Positions 26,327 to 35,343 of a stretch of 44,115 nucleotides of DNA are shown here, piece after piece. The translations under genes were made by a program, and so were the position numbers. The notes beneath the pieces were generated by a model. That model worked only from the letters and a program-made list of their open reading frames with translations. It was not told the DNA's origin and did not search any database. The first letter of the stretch is position 1, and each line of letters starts with the position of its first letter. The DNA comes from Flavobacteriaceae bacterium (lineage in GTDB: Bacteria > Bacteroidota > Bacteroidia > Flavobacteriales > Flavobacteriaceae), in the NCBI GenBank assembly GCA_022424955.1, contig JAKMGK010000060.1, forward strand, positions 1-44,115, written 5' to 3'.

Positions 26327-27190
26327 ATGAAATCTATGGATTCTTCTGCATCGATTATTCTTGCGATTGCGATCATGGTCATCATGATGGGAATGGGATT
26401 AACCCTTACCCTTGCCGATTTTAAACGAGTAGCTCAAAACCCTAAGCCTGTTCTTTTGGGGTTGACCAATCAAATTATTTTGTTGCCTTTAGTCGCCTTG
26501 GGCTTGGTTTATCTTTTTGAGCCACCTGCTTTTATCGCGATTGGGATGATACTATTAGCCGCCTGTCCAGGCGGAACATCTTCTAATTTAGTCACTTTAT
26601 TGGCCAAAGGAGATTTAGCCCTTTCGGTCAGTATGACGGCCATCAATAGTGTGATAACGATTGTAACCATTCCTTTTTGGGTGGGTTATGCCTATACAAA
26701 TTATTTAGCCGAAGCGGCTAATATGGCCTCTCCCACAGCAGATATTTTTAAAACGTTAATTGTTGTTTTAGCGATCCCTTTAAGCATAGGGATGCTCGTA
26801 AAACAACGCGCCCCTGAGTTTGCAGACAAAATGGAGCGCCCTGTTCGCATCGCTTCTTCTGTTTTCTTGGCCGTGGTAATTCTGGGTCTTTTAGCACGCG
26901 AATTTAACCTATTTCAGAAGCATGTAGGAGATACCATAGCTATTGTTGTGGCTTTAAATGCCATCACTATGGGAATGGGCTATGCCTTAGCAAAAGCGTT
27001 TGGTTTAAACCTTAAACAGGGTTTAACAATTGCGATAGAATCTGGGATTCAAAATGGGACATTAACCATTAGTTTGGCGGTGATTACGCTAAACCAACCT
27101 GATTTTGCCATTGTTGCGGCGATTTATTCTTTGGGGATGTATGCTTTGTCGAGTGTGCCGATTTACTTTGGGCTGAAAGCCTCAAAATAA
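26327..27190 (+). CDS. Bile acid:sodium symporter (BASS) family transporter
   Basis: This integral membrane protein has 287 residues and eight to ten hydrophobic segments. LLAACPGGTSSNLVTLLAKG and the late ESGIQNGTLTISLAV are the characteristic BASS segments around the sodium and substrate sites. Members couple sodium entry to uptake of organic anions; here the substrate is unknown. The ATG at 26327 is used, with a second ATG three codons later as an alternative. It converges with recA. Confidence 0.87.
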   Translation: MKSMDSSASIILAIAIMVIMMGMGLTLTLADFKRVAQNPKPVLLGLTNQIILLPLVALGLVYLFEPPAFIAIGMILLAACPGGTSSNLVTLLAKGDLALSVSMTAINSVITIVTIPFWVGYAYTNYLAEAANMASPTADIFKTLIVVLAIPLSIGMLVKQRAPEFADKMERPVRIASSVFLAVVILGLLAREFNLFQKHVGDTIAIVVALNAITMGMGYALAKAFGLNLKQGLTIAIESGIQNGTLTISLAVITLNQPDFAIVAAIYSLGMYALSSVPIYFGLKASK

Positions 27191-27214
27191 AAAACCCCCA
27201 AATCTCTTTGGGGG
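27185..27214 (-). terminator. Intrinsic terminator of recA
   Basis: CCCCCAAA (27195-27202) and TTTGGGGG (27207-27214) form a perfect 8-bp stem with a TCTC loop. On the minus strand the stem is followed by a T-rich tract (27194-27185), so it terminates recA. The plus-strand side lacks a T-run. Confidence 0.85.
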
Positions 27215-27239
27215 CAATGCAATTAAAATGTTAAAAGCA

Positions 27240-28247
27240 TTATTCGTTAACCGCTTTAAGGGTTGCCATGATTTTTCCTTCAAGCTCATCCATTAGATCT
27301 GGATTGTCTTGTAAGAGGGTTTTAACCGCATCACGGCCTTGGCCTAATTTGGTATCACCATAGCTAAACCAAGAGCCTGATTTCTTGATGATTTCATAAT
27401 TTACTCCCAGGTCAATGATTTCTCCAATTTTTGAAATCCCGTCTCCATACATGATGTCAAACTCGGTTGTTTTAAACGGAGGAGCCACTTTGTTTTTAAC
27501 CACTTTTACCCTTGTTTTATTTCCTAATACCGCTGCATCAGCATTTTTAATTTGCGTTGAACGGCGAATATCTAAGCGCACAGAAGCATAGAATTTTAAA
27601 GCGTTCCCCCCTGTGGTAGTTTCGGGGTTTCCAAACATTACTCCGATTTTTTCTCTCAACTGATTGATAAAGAATACGGTACAATTAGTTCGAGAGATCG
27701 AACCAGTTAGTTTACGCAAAGCTTGTGACATTAGGCGTGCATGAAGTCCCATTTTTGAGTCCCCCATTTCACCTTCAATTTCACTTTTAGGGGTAAGTGC
27801 CGCGACCGAGTCAATCACAACGATATCGACTGCTCCAGAGCGGATGAGGTTATCAGCGATTTCAAGGGCTTGCTCTCCGTGATCGGGTTGTGAGATGATT
27901 AATTCTGAAATATCTACCCCCAATTTTTCAGCATAAAAACGGTCAAAAGCGTGTTCTGCATCAATAAAAGCGGCAATGCCCCCTTGTTTTTGACATTCTG
28001 CAATGGCATGCAAGGTCAGGGTGGTTTTACCAGAAGATTCTGGCCCATAGATTTCAATCACTCGCCCACGAGGATATCCTCCCACGCCTAAGGCGATATC
28101 AAGGCCTATTGACCCAGAGGAGATCGCTTCTACTTCTTCTACCGCTTCGTCGCCCAGTTTCATCACTGAACCTTTACCGTAGGTTTTATCGAGTTTGTCT
28201 AATGTTAATTGGAGTGCCTTTAATTTGGCGGCTTTATCGTCGGCCAT
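27240..28247 (-). CDS. recA: Recombinase RecA
   Basis: RecA is the ATP-dependent strand-exchange protein of recombinational repair and the SOS response. The protein has 335 residues. Walker A is GPESSGKT at residues 68-75, [15 protein letters not shown] is the Walker B strand, and [22 protein letters not shown] is the L2 DNA-binding loop. The ATG at 28247 matches the family start ([13 protein letters not shown]); an in-frame ATG at 28328 would add 27 residues unlike any RecA. It is intact, unlike the dprA gene some 4 kb upstream. Confidence 0.98.
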   Translation of the reverse strand: MADDKAAKLKALQLTLDKLDKTYGKGSVMKLGDEAVEEVEAISSGSIGLDIALGVGGYPRGRVIEIYGPESSGKTTLTLHAIAECQKQGGIAAFIDAEHAFDRFYAEKLGVDISELIISQPDHGEQALEIADNLIRSGAVDIVVIDSVAALTPKSEIEGEMGDSKMGLHARLMSQALRKLTGSISRTNCTVFFINQLREKIGVMFGNPETTTGGNALKFYASVRLDIRRSTQIKNADAAVLGNKTRVKVVKNKVAPPFKTTEFDIMYGDGISKIGEIIDLGVNYEIIKKSGSWFSYGDTKLGQGRDAVKTLLQDNPDLMDELEGKIMATLKAVNE

Positions 28248-28363
28248 AATCGTTTCTTTTTCGTTTGTGCATAAAAATAAGACTTTCTGCCTTTTACTTA
28301 AACTTCCTCCTAAAGAGGTTATGAACAACTTTTTCTCCTATGTTATTAAAGGGAGAAAAAAAA

Positions 28364-29524
28364 TCAATACCGCCGCTTTAACCTTAGTTGAACAATGCCT
28401 AGAGCGATCCCTAAAGAAAACAATAAAAAGAGATAACTGTAGATCAAGGTCGTCCAATTCGCAATAAAGCCTAGAAGTACTGGGCCAATAAGAAAACCTA
28501 CAAAACCAATACCAGAAACAGTAGAAATCGCTTGAGAGGTGTCAAGTTGCTTATTTCGTCCCGCTAAACGAACAATTTCTGGGACGACTACAGAGAGCCC
28601 CAGTCCTAAAAGACCAAAACCAAGGATACTCCACAAAATCTGAGCTGTTAAAATTAAACCATAGCCTGCCATTGCTGCAATAAATCCATAAGTCAAGGTT
28701 TTGATAGCTCCTATTTTTTGACTTATGCCGTCTCCTAAAAAACGTCCTAAGGTCATGGTAAGAGAAAACAACACAAAACCAAAACCTGATTGGTTTTCTG
28801 GTAGTTCTACCACTTCAAATAAGAATAAATTACTCCAATGTTCTACTGCTCCTTCGTTAAATAATACAATAAAAGAAATCATGGATAAACCTAAAACGGG
28901 AAGGATGTTTTTCAAGCGTGAGGGGCTTGTTGCAGGCCCAGCTTTTATGGGCTCAGTAATTTTAGTGTAGTGATGAGCTAAAGCGAGGTTTGTAATTAAA
29001 ACAACAGAAGTAATAAGGAGCATATGAATGCTAGGGGGGGTGATTTGCCCAATGAGAAAACTTCCTAGGCCGGCACCTAAAAACCCGCCTAGACTAAAAA
29101 AACCGTGAGCGGCAGACATAAGGTTTTGTTTTTCGTTTTTCTCAATAATCGAGATGACAGCATTCATGGAGATATCGGTAAAACCAGAAAAGACGCCTAC
29201 TAAAAACAAACTTCCACAAAGGGTAGAATAGCTTGGCGCAACTAGTGGGAGGTTAAAGGCCAATGATAAAAGTACTATCCCAATTTGAGTACAGCGTCCC
29301 ACCCCAAAGGCTTTATTGATTTTTGGAACTAGCGGAATAGAAAAGAGTAACCCACAAGCGGTAAAAAAAAGGGCACTGCCTACTTCAGCATCATTGAGCA
29401 GAAACAGCTTTTTAATATAAGGCAGGTATAGAATCCATGTTCCTACCATAATGTTGATGGAAGCAAAGACCCATGCAGGAGAAAAATAGCGCCGCTGGCT
29501 AAGCATTAACCACAATGATTTCAT
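28364..29524 (-). CDS. MFS transporter
   Basis: This major facilitator protein has 386 residues and twelve predicted membrane helices. FFSLGGFLGAGLGSFLIGQ and GRFLGDGISQKIGAIKTL, the latter resembling the loop between helices 8 and 9, fit the YbjJ-like group of uncharacterised MFS carriers. The substrate is unknown. It is a single gene on the minus strand, divergent from trhO by 153 bases, with recA downstream after 116 bases. Confidence 0.85.
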   Translation of the reverse strand: MKSLWLMLSQRRYFSPAWVFASINIMVGTWILYLPYIKKLFLLNDAEVGSALFFTACGLLFSIPLVPKINKAFGVGRCTQIGIVLLSLAFNLPLVAPSYSTLCGSLFLVGVFSGFTDISMNAVISIIEKNEKQNLMSAAHGFFSLGGFLGAGLGSFLIGQITPPSIHMLLITSVVLITNLALAHHYTKITEPIKAGPATSPSRLKNILPVLGLSMISFIVLFNEGAVEHWSNLFLFEVVELPENQSGFGFVLFSLTMTLGRFLGDGISQKIGAIKTLTYGFIAAMAGYGLILTAQILWSILGFGLLGLGLSVVVPEIVRLAGRNKQLDTSQAISTVSGIGFVGFLIGPVLLGFIANWTTLIYSYLFLLFSLGIALGIVQLRLKRRY

Positions 29525-29645
29525 TTCCGTATTTTTATAAAGGGATTAAGATACCGTATTCTTATCAAAAGTAGAATCGATCAAGAGAAAGAAATTTCTT
29601 GTTCCTCTCTTCATGAATAAAGCGAAAGGAATCTATAATTTTAAT

Positions 29646-29653
29646 TAACTTTG
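29646..29653 (+). promoter_or_regulatory. Candidate -7 box of trhO
   Basis: TAACTTTG matches TAnnTTTG and lies 24 bases before the trhO ATG. No convincing -33 TTG is seen. Confidence 0.45.
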
Positions 29654-29677
29654 CTCCTCACTTAAAACGTTTATAGC

Positions 29678-30712
29678 ATGCAACTGTACAACAAATTGAG
29701 TGCGCAAGAAAGAGCGGCGATGCTAGAAGAAGCAGGGACAGAACGTCTCACTTTATCGTTCTATCAATATGCGCATATTGGTAATCCACAACTTTTTAGA
29801 GATCACCTATTTCTGGCTTGGGACAAGCTAGAAGTATTAGGGCGTATTTATGTGGCCAAAGAAGGGATCAATGCCCAGTTATCTGTTCCGGCGCCAAGAT
29901 TTGAAGCGTTTAAAGCCCATTTAGACAGCATTGATTTTCTAGAGGGGATTCGTTTGAATATTGCCGTTGAGCAAGACTTAAAGTCTTTCTTAAAACTCAC
30001 CATTAAGGTGCGTCATAAAATTGTGGCAGACGGCTTAGAAGACGATTCCTTTGATGTCACCCAAAAAGGAAAGCACGTCAATGCAGAAGAATTCAATCAA
30101 TTATTAGCCGACCCTAGCACTGTTTGTGTAGACATGCGCAACCATTATGAAAGCGAAATAGGTCACTTTAAAGGTGCAGTTACGCCAGATGTTGACACTT
30201 TTAGGGAGTCCTTACCCATTATTGAAGAAGACCTTTCTGAACACAAAAAGGACAAAAAACTTTTGATGTATTGTACGGGAGGAATTCGTTGTGAAAAGGC
30301 TTCGGCTTACCTTAAACACAAGGGTTTTGAAAACGTTTATCAGTTAGAGGGCGGGATTATTGAATATACTCGTCAAGTCAAAGACAAGGCATTAGAAAAT
30401 AAATTTATTGGAAAAAATTTCGTTTTTGATGAACGCCGTGGAGAACGTATAACAGAGGAGATCATTGCGCAATGCCACCAATGTGGTGCCGCTTGTGACA
30501 CCCATGTCAATTGTGCTAACGAAGCCTGTCATTTACTTTTTATTCAATGTGAGGCTTGTGGAGAAAAAATGCAAAGTTGTTGTTCAGACCCTTGTAAAGA
30601 AGTTATTCAGCTTCCCATAGAAGAACAACGTGCCTTGCGAAAAGGAACGCATAACAGTAATAAAATCTTTAAAAAGGGCCGTTCTGAGGTTTTAAAATTT
30701 AAGGTGCATTAA
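29678..30712 (+). CDS. trhO: tRNA uridine(34) hydroxylase TrhO (rhodanese family)
   Basis: TrhO (YceA) makes 5-hydroxyuridine at position 34 of tRNAs using oxygen. The 344-residue protein has an N-terminal ferredoxin-like domain (FYQYAHIGNPQLFRDHL, GRIYVAKEGINAQLS), a rhodanese domain with the catalytic cysteine in YCTGGIRCEKASAYL, and a cysteine-rich C-terminal zinc-like tail (CHQCGAACDTHVNC, SCCSDPCKE). The order and length are typical. It is cytoplasmic and intact, and is followed by the ricT operon, which has its own promoter. Confidence 0.92.
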   Translation: MQLYNKLSAQERAAMLEEAGTERLTLSFYQYAHIGNPQLFRDHLFLAWDKLEVLGRIYVAKEGINAQLSVPAPRFEAFKAHLDSIDFLEGIRLNIAVEQDLKSFLKLTIKVRHKIVADGLEDDSFDVTQKGKHVNAEEFNQLLADPSTVCVDMRNHYESEIGHFKGAVTPDVDTFRESLPIIEEDLSEHKKDKKLLMYCTGGIRCEKASAYLKHKGFENVYQLEGGIIEYTRQVKDKALENKFIGKNFVFDERRGERITEEIIAQCHQCGAACDTHVNCANEACHLLFIQCEACGEKMQSCCSDPCKEVIQLPIEEQRALRKGTHNSNKIFKKGRSEVLKFKVH

Positions 30713-30732
30713 CCTTTTATTGGTAGGTCAGT

Positions 30733-30761
30733 TTTGTTAAAACCTCCTATCTTTACGTTTG
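30733..30761 (+). promoter_or_regulatory. Candidate promoter of the ricT-gldH-PBP1A operon
   Basis: TTTG (30733-30736) and TACGTTTG (30754-30761) are separated by 17 bases, close to the Bacteroidota consensus TTTG-N19-TAnnTTTG. The box ends 18 bases before the ricT ATG at 30780. This is the best complete match to the consensus in the window. Confidence 0.65.
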
Positions 30762-30779
30762 AACCAAAAAACTAAACAT

Positions 30780-31955
30780 ATGGCATGTGCTTCTTGTACT
30801 TCTGCAGATGGAACCCCTAGAGGGTGTAAAAGCAATGGCACTTGTGGCACTGACAGCTGTAATAAGTTAACCGTCTTTGATTGGCTGGCAAATATGCAGT
30901 TAGCAGGTGGAGAAGTCGCTTGTGATTTAGTTGAGGTTCGGTTTAAAAATAGCCGAAAAGAATACTTTCGCAACGAAGAAAGACTGTCTTTAAAAATAGG
31001 AGATTTAGTCGCAACGCAAGCCCAAAGTGGCCACGACATTGGGATGGTTACCTTGACAGGAGAACTGGTGCGTTTTCAGTTGCGAAAAAAGAAAATTAAA
31101 GAGGACAGCGAGGAGATTAATAAGATTTATCGCCTAGCGACCCAAAATGATATCGATAAATGGCAAGCAGCCCGCGACCGGGAGGCCGAAGTGCAAAAAC
31201 GCGCGAGAGAAATGGCCATTTTTTTGCGTTTAGAGATGAAAATTTCCGATGTAGAATTTCAAGGAGATGGGTCAAAAGCGACCTTCTATTACACGGCAGA
31301 AAATCGTGTTGACTTTCGTCAGCTCATTAAAGACATGGCCCAGGCATTTAGTATTCGTATTGAAATGCGACAGATTGGCCTTCGACAAGAAGCTTCTCGC
31401 TTAGGTGGAGTAGGATCTTGTGGGCGTGAACTGTGTTGTTCAACATGGCTAACCGACCTTAGAACTGTCTCAACCGCTGCAGCACGTTACCAGCAGTTGT
31501 CTTTAAACCCTCAAAAATTAGCTGGGCAATGTGGAAAACTAAAATGCTGCCTTAATTTTGAACTTGACGCTTATCGAAAAGCCTTAAAATCTTTCCCTAA
31601 AACAGAGACAAAACTCCACACTGAAAAAGGAATTGCCGTTTGCCAAAAGGTAGATATTTTTAAAGGGTATATGTGGTATGCTTATAAGGGAGAATGGATG
31701 ACTTGGCATTTATTGAGCAATGAACAAGCCAGTGAAATTGTTCGAAAGAATAAAGCGAAGGAACCCGTGGTTAGTTTAGAAGAATACACTTTAGACCTTA
31801 CCCCTAAGCAGGAAGAAAAGGTTTTTGAAAATGTTGTAGGACAAGATAGTCTTAATCGATTTGATCGCCCCAAAAACAAGAAAAATAATCGAAACAAAAA
31901 CCGCAATCGCAATCGCAACCGCAATAGAAAAGCGCCTCAAAAAAATGGACAATAA
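30780..31955 (+). CDS. ricT: RicT (YaaT) family PSP1-domain iron-sulfur protein
   Basis: This protein has 391 residues. The Cys-rich start (CASC...CKSNGTCGTDSC) and later cysteines in GSCGRELCCSTWL and GQCGKLKCCLNFEL are typical of the RicT/PSP1 family. In Bacillus, RicT forms an iron-sulfur complex with RicA and RicF that affects mRNA maturation and development; partners are not visible here. The ATG at 30780 is chosen because the upstream TTG lies in the promoter box. The C-terminus is a basic Asn/Arg-rich repeat tail that may bind RNA. Its last 11 bases overlap gldH, a pairing commonly seen in Flavobacteriia. Confidence 0.9.
   Translation: MACASCTSADGTPRGCKSNGTCGTDSCNKLTVFDWLANMQLAGGEVACDLVEVRFKNSRKEYFRNEERLSLKIGDLVATQAQSGHDIGMVTLTGELVRFQLRKKKIKEDSEEINKIYRLATQNDIDKWQAARDREAEVQKRAREMAIFLRLEMKISDVEFQGDGSKATFYYTAENRVDFRQLIKDMAQAFSIRIEMRQIGLRQEASRLGGVGSCGRELCCSTWLTDLRTVSTAAARYQQLSLNPQKLAGQCGKLKCCLNFELDAYRKALKSFPKTETKLHTEKGIAVCQKVDIFKGYMWYAYKGEWMTWHLLSNEQASEIVRKNKAKEPVVSLEEYTLDLTPKQEEKVFENVVGQDSLNRFDRPKNKKNNRNKNRNRNRNRNRKAPQKNGQ
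31902..31925 (+). repeat. Four tandem CGCAAY hexamers coding for the Asn-Arg tail of RicT
   Basis: CGCAAT-CGCAAT-CGCAAC-CGCAAT encodes alternating Arg and Asn near the RicT C-terminus. Each unit is two codons, so changes in copy number keep the frame. The repeat lies just before the gldH start at 31945. Confidence 0.8.
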
Positions 31956-32433
31956 CCGTTTCTTTATTAGCCTATTGATCTTATTATTATTATGCGCTTC
32001 CTGTGGAGGTAAAGAAACTCTGTTTAGAGAAGACCAAAACACGCCTAATGGGTGGAGATTAGACCAGCCAGCCGTATTTACAATTCAAGAGAATTTAACC
32101 GTTCCTGTAGATTTATATATTCACTTGCGCAATGATCAAGCGTATCCTTTTTCGAATATATTTTTAGTAGCAACAGTAAAAAGTAAAGATTCATTAATTG
32201 AAAGCGACACCTTAGAATATGCGATGGCTAAATCTAATGGAGAATGGTTGGGGACTGGCTTTAGTTCGGTAAAAGAAAGTAAATTATGGTGGAAAGAAAA
32301 TTGGCAAACGCAAGCAACTTTTCCTCTAACAATTGAAATTGCACAAGCCAATCGAGTGAGTGGAAGAGAAAAAGCCGCAGCTCAATTAGCAGGGATAGTA
32401 TCGTTAGGTTTATCTATTAATGCAAGAGAATAA
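31945..32433 (+). CDS. gldH: Gliding motility lipoprotein GldH
   Basis: This lipoprotein has 162 residues. The signal ends LLLLCASCGGK, with C18 or a near neighbour lipidated. TPNGWRLDQPAVFTI and VDLYIHLRNDQAYPFSNIFL match GldH, which is required for gliding in Flavobacterium and is associated with type IX secretion. The ATG at 31945 starts the signal peptide; the open frame extends further upstream only because it overlaps ricT. It lies three bases before the PBP1A gene, so the three form one operon. Confidence 0.9.
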   Translation: MDNNRFFISLLILLLLCASCGGKETLFREDQNTPNGWRLDQPAVFTIQENLTVPVDLYIHLRNDQAYPFSNIFLVATVKSKDSLIESDTLEYAMAKSNGEWLGTGFSSVKESKLWWKENWQTQATFPLTIEIAQANRVSGREKAAAQLAGIVSLGLSINARE

Positions 32434-32436
32434 TTC

Positions 32437-34761
32437 ATGGCAAAAAAGGTAAAAAAGAAGAGTAAATCAATTGATTTTCGCGGTCCAATCAAGGTTTTTT
32501 GGTTATGCTTTTTCATTGGCAATATGTTCGTTGCTGGGATTTTTGGAAGTGCTGCTTTAGGTCTTTTTGGTCCTATGCCTCCATTGGAACAGCTCGAAAA
32601 TCCCAAAACAAATTTAGCGACGCAAATCATCTCTTCTGATGGGGAAATTTTAGGAAAATTCTTTTACAATGACAATCGTACTCCGATAGCGTTTGACGAA
32701 CTTCCAGATCATTTGGTCAACGCCTTAATTGCAACAGAAGATGAGCGTTTTTATTCCCATTCAGGGATTGATTTCCGTGGGACTTTTCGTGCCATTGCTT
32801 ATTTAGGAAGCCGTGGAGGGGCAAGTACCATTACCCAACAACTCGCCCGACAATTATTTGTTGGAGTTCGTTCGCGTAATAAAGTACAAGCCATTACGCA
32901 AAAATTCAAAGAATGGGTGCTAGCCGTTATGCTAGAAAGACGCTATACTAAACAAGAAATCATCGCCATGTATCTCAATATATATGATTTTGGTTATCAA
33001 GCAGACGGGATCAAGTCTGCGGCAAAAATATACTTTAATAAAACCCCTATGACCCTTTCTGTAGAAGAAGGAGCCACCTTAGTGGGGATGTTAAAAAACT
33101 CTTCTTTATTTAATCCTAAAAGGCGGCTTGAAATGACGCAAAAGCGACGGAATGTTGTTTTCCAACAGATGTATCGCAACGATTTTATTACAGCAGAAGA
33201 AAAAGATTCTTTACAAAATATTCCGTTAGAATTAGAATTTACTCCTGACTCACACCGTGAAGGACTCGCCACCTATTTTCGTACTTATGTCAAGCAGTTT
33301 TTGCAAAACTGGGTAAAAGAAAATCCAAAATATGATGGGGAAAAATATGATATTTATCGTGATGGACTTCGCATTTACACTACCATTGATTCTCGCCTGC
33401 AAGCCATGGGAGAGCAGGCAGTAGAGGCGCACATGAAAAATTTACAAGAAGAATTTTTCAAGCAAAATACTAAAACCTTAAACCCTACTGCTCCCTTTTT
33501 AGAATTACGTGAAGGGGAAATAGACACCCTTTTAGAGCGTTCTGCTCGCAGATCTGAGCGCTGGAGGGCCATGCGTGCCTCAGGGAAAGACGAAGAAGAT
33601 ATATGGGATTCTTTTAAGGTTCCTACCCCCATGACAGTGTTTAGCTGGAAAGGAGATATCGACACGGTGATGAGTCCTTTAGATTCCATGCGGTATTACA
33701 AGCATTATTTACGCGCTTCGATGATGTCGATGGATCCCACTAATGGACATGTAAAGAGTTGGGTGGGAGGATTTAATTACAAGCACTTCCAGTATGACCA
33801 AGTTCGTCAGGGCAGAAGGCAAATAGGGTCGACTTTCAAGCCGTTTTTATATGCCACGGCGGTCGATCAATTGCGTTTGTCTCCATGTGATATTTTACCC
33901 GATGCTCTTTTCTGTATTGAACCCATGAAATTTGGAAATGTTGAGGCTTGGTGTCCCAAAAATTCTGGCGATAAATATGGACAAATGCGGACCCTTAAAA
34001 ATGCTTTGGCCAATTCTGTGAACACTGTGAGTGCCCGTCTAATGGATAAAGTTGGCCCAGCTCCCGTAGTAAATCTCGCAAAAAAAATGGGGATTACCTC
34101 TTATCTTCCTAAAGTCCCTTCCATCGCTTTAGGAACACCAGACATTAGCCTTTTTGAAATGGTAGGCGCATACAGTACCTTTGCCAATAAGGGAATTTAT
34201 GTCAAGCCTATTACCATCACCCGTATTGAAGATAAAAATGGGACAGTGCTTTTTGAGGTCGCACCAGAAACCAAAGATGTTTTGAGTGAAGAGTCGGCCT
34301 ATGTTACTTTAAGCTTATTAAAAGGGGTTACAGAAGGAGGTTCTGGACAACGTTTAAGGCACAATGTCGCTACAGAAAATTATGCCTATCAAGCAGTTGT
34401 TACCGGTTATCCTTATGAATTTGATAACCCCATAGCAGGAAAAACAGGAACAACCCAAAATCATTCTGACGGATGGTTTATGGGAATGGTCCCTAACCTT
34501 GTCACAGGTGTATGGGTAGGAGGAGAAGATCGTGCGGTTCACTTTGATGATATTGCCTATGGACAAGGGGCGAGTATGGCCTTACCTATCTGGGCATTGT
34601 ATATGAAAGCGACCTATGCGCACCCCGATTTAGGGATTTCGTTAGAAGATTTTGAAGCGCCAGAGTATGTTGGGATACCATTAGATTGTCAACCCATTGA
34701 CCCTAATGCCATTAATCCATTAGAAGAAAAAGAAGACGATTTAGACGAGCTGGGCTTTTAG
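32437..34761 (+). CDS. Penicillin-binding protein 1A, bifunctional transglycosylase/transpeptidase
   Basis: This class A PBP has 774 residues. One N-terminal membrane helix (about residues 19-45) anchors it. The glycosyltransferase 51 domain has its catalytic Glu101 in ATEDERFYSHSGID and the motif GGASTITQQLARQLF. The transpeptidase domain shows the three penicillin-binding motifs S465-TFK, S527-VN and K669-TG. It polymerises glycan strands and cross-links them in the periplasm. The gene converges with queD and overlaps it by four bases. Position after gldH is common in Flavobacteriia. Confidence 0.95.
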   Translation: MAKKVKKKSKSIDFRGPIKVFWLCFFIGNMFVAGIFGSAALGLFGPMPPLEQLENPKTNLATQIISSDGEILGKFFYNDNRTPIAFDELPDHLVNALIATEDERFYSHSGIDFRGTFRAIAYLGSRGGASTITQQLARQLFVGVRSRNKVQAITQKFKEWVLAVMLERRYTKQEIIAMYLNIYDFGYQADGIKSAAKIYFNKTPMTLSVEEGATLVGMLKNSSLFNPKRRLEMTQKRRNVVFQQMYRNDFITAEEKDSLQNIPLELEFTPDSHREGLATYFRTYVKQFLQNWVKENPKYDGEKYDIYRDGLRIYTTIDSRLQAMGEQAVEAHMKNLQEEFFKQNTKTLNPTAPFLELREGEIDTLLERSARRSERWRAMRASGKDEEDIWDSFKVPTPMTVFSWKGDIDTVMSPLDSMRYYKHYLRASMMSMDPTNGHVKSWVGGFNYKHFQYDQVRQGRRQIGSTFKPFLYATAVDQLRLSPCDILPDALFCIEPMKFGNVEAWCPKNSGDKYGQMRTLKNALANSVNTVSARLMDKVGPAPVVNLAKKMGITSYLPKVPSIALGTPDISLFEMVGAYSTFANKGIYVKPITITRIEDKNGTVLFEVAPETKDVLSEESAYVTLSLLKGVTEGGSGQRLRHNVATENYAYQAVVTGYPYEFDNPIAGKTGTTQNHSDGWFMGMVPNLVTGVWVGGEDRAVHFDDIAYGQGASMALPIWALYMKATYAHPDLGISLEDFEAPEYVGIPLDCQPIDPNAINPLEEKEDDLDELGF

Positions 34762-35213
34762 GCTTGTTCTTCTGCTATCCATTCGGCAAAAGAAGTTTCT
34801 GTTTCCCGTAATTTAAGTGCGACCAAAGCAATATTCGCAGGTAAACGCATCTTGATTTTTTCAGCAAAATCAATGACCATCATTTCACTGGTGGGTTGAT
34901 AATTTACCCGTAAAACCTTGTGACCTCTTTTCTCCATTTCATCGGCAAGGTCTTTATGTGGCGTGCTTATATTTAAAACGGTGGCATGATCAAAGGGATA
35001 GACAATCTCCTCTCGCACAATTTTTTTTAAGTCACTAAAGTCAATTACCATGCCGTTTTTTACATGAGAAGGGTCATTAATTGGCTGTCCTTTTACCGTG
35101 ACCGAAAGTTTATAACTGTGTCCATGAACGTTTTTACAAAGCCCATCGTAGCCGTGAAGGGCGTGACCGGTTTCAAAAGTAAACTCTTTGGTAATTCGAA
35201 TTGTTGATGACAT
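34758..35213 (-). CDS. queD: 6-carboxytetrahydropterin synthase QueD
   Basis: QueD converts dihydroneopterin triphosphate to 6-carboxytetrahydropterin for queuosine synthesis. The zinc site is formed by the histidine of FETGHAL and by the two of VHGHSY, and the active-site Cys lies in DGLCKNVHGH. PFDHATVLN and the final ETETSFAEW are also typical. The ATG at 35213 gives a normal 151-residue protein; an in-frame ATG at 35273 would add 20 residues with no clear family match. The product acts on tRNA wobble bases, as does nearby trhO. Confidence 0.9.
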   Translation of the reverse strand: MSSTIRITKEFTFETGHALHGYDGLCKNVHGHSYKLSVTVKGQPINDPSHVKNGMVIDFSDLKKIVREEIVYPFDHATVLNISTPHKDLADEMEKRGHKVLRVNYQPTSEMMVIDFAEKIKMRLPANIALVALKLRETETSFAEWIAEEQA

Positions 35214-35319
35214 AAGGCGCGCGGCATTGTTTCGACCTGCAAGTTCTGTAATTTTTTGCAATTGCATGTCCAAAGGAACAATTTCTTAAGTCTTCGAGTC
35301 AGAATATTTGAATCCTTCT

Positions 35320-35327
35320 TACCTTTG
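35320..35327 (+). promoter_or_regulatory. Candidate -7 box of the universal stress protein gene
   Basis: TACCTTTG matches TAnnTTTG and ends 16 bases before the ATG at 35344. It supports that start over the TTG at 35308, which lies upstream of the box. Confidence 0.5.
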
Positions 35328-35343
35328 TGCCATAATTGTCAAT

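Noticed and set aside
28248-28328. N-terminal extension of RecA by 27 residues
   Set aside because: RecA proteins start at the ATG at 28247; the upstream frame is open by chance.
31902-31925. CRISPR or regulatory repeat array
   Set aside because: The units are six bases with no spacers and are in-frame Arg-Asn codons of RicT.
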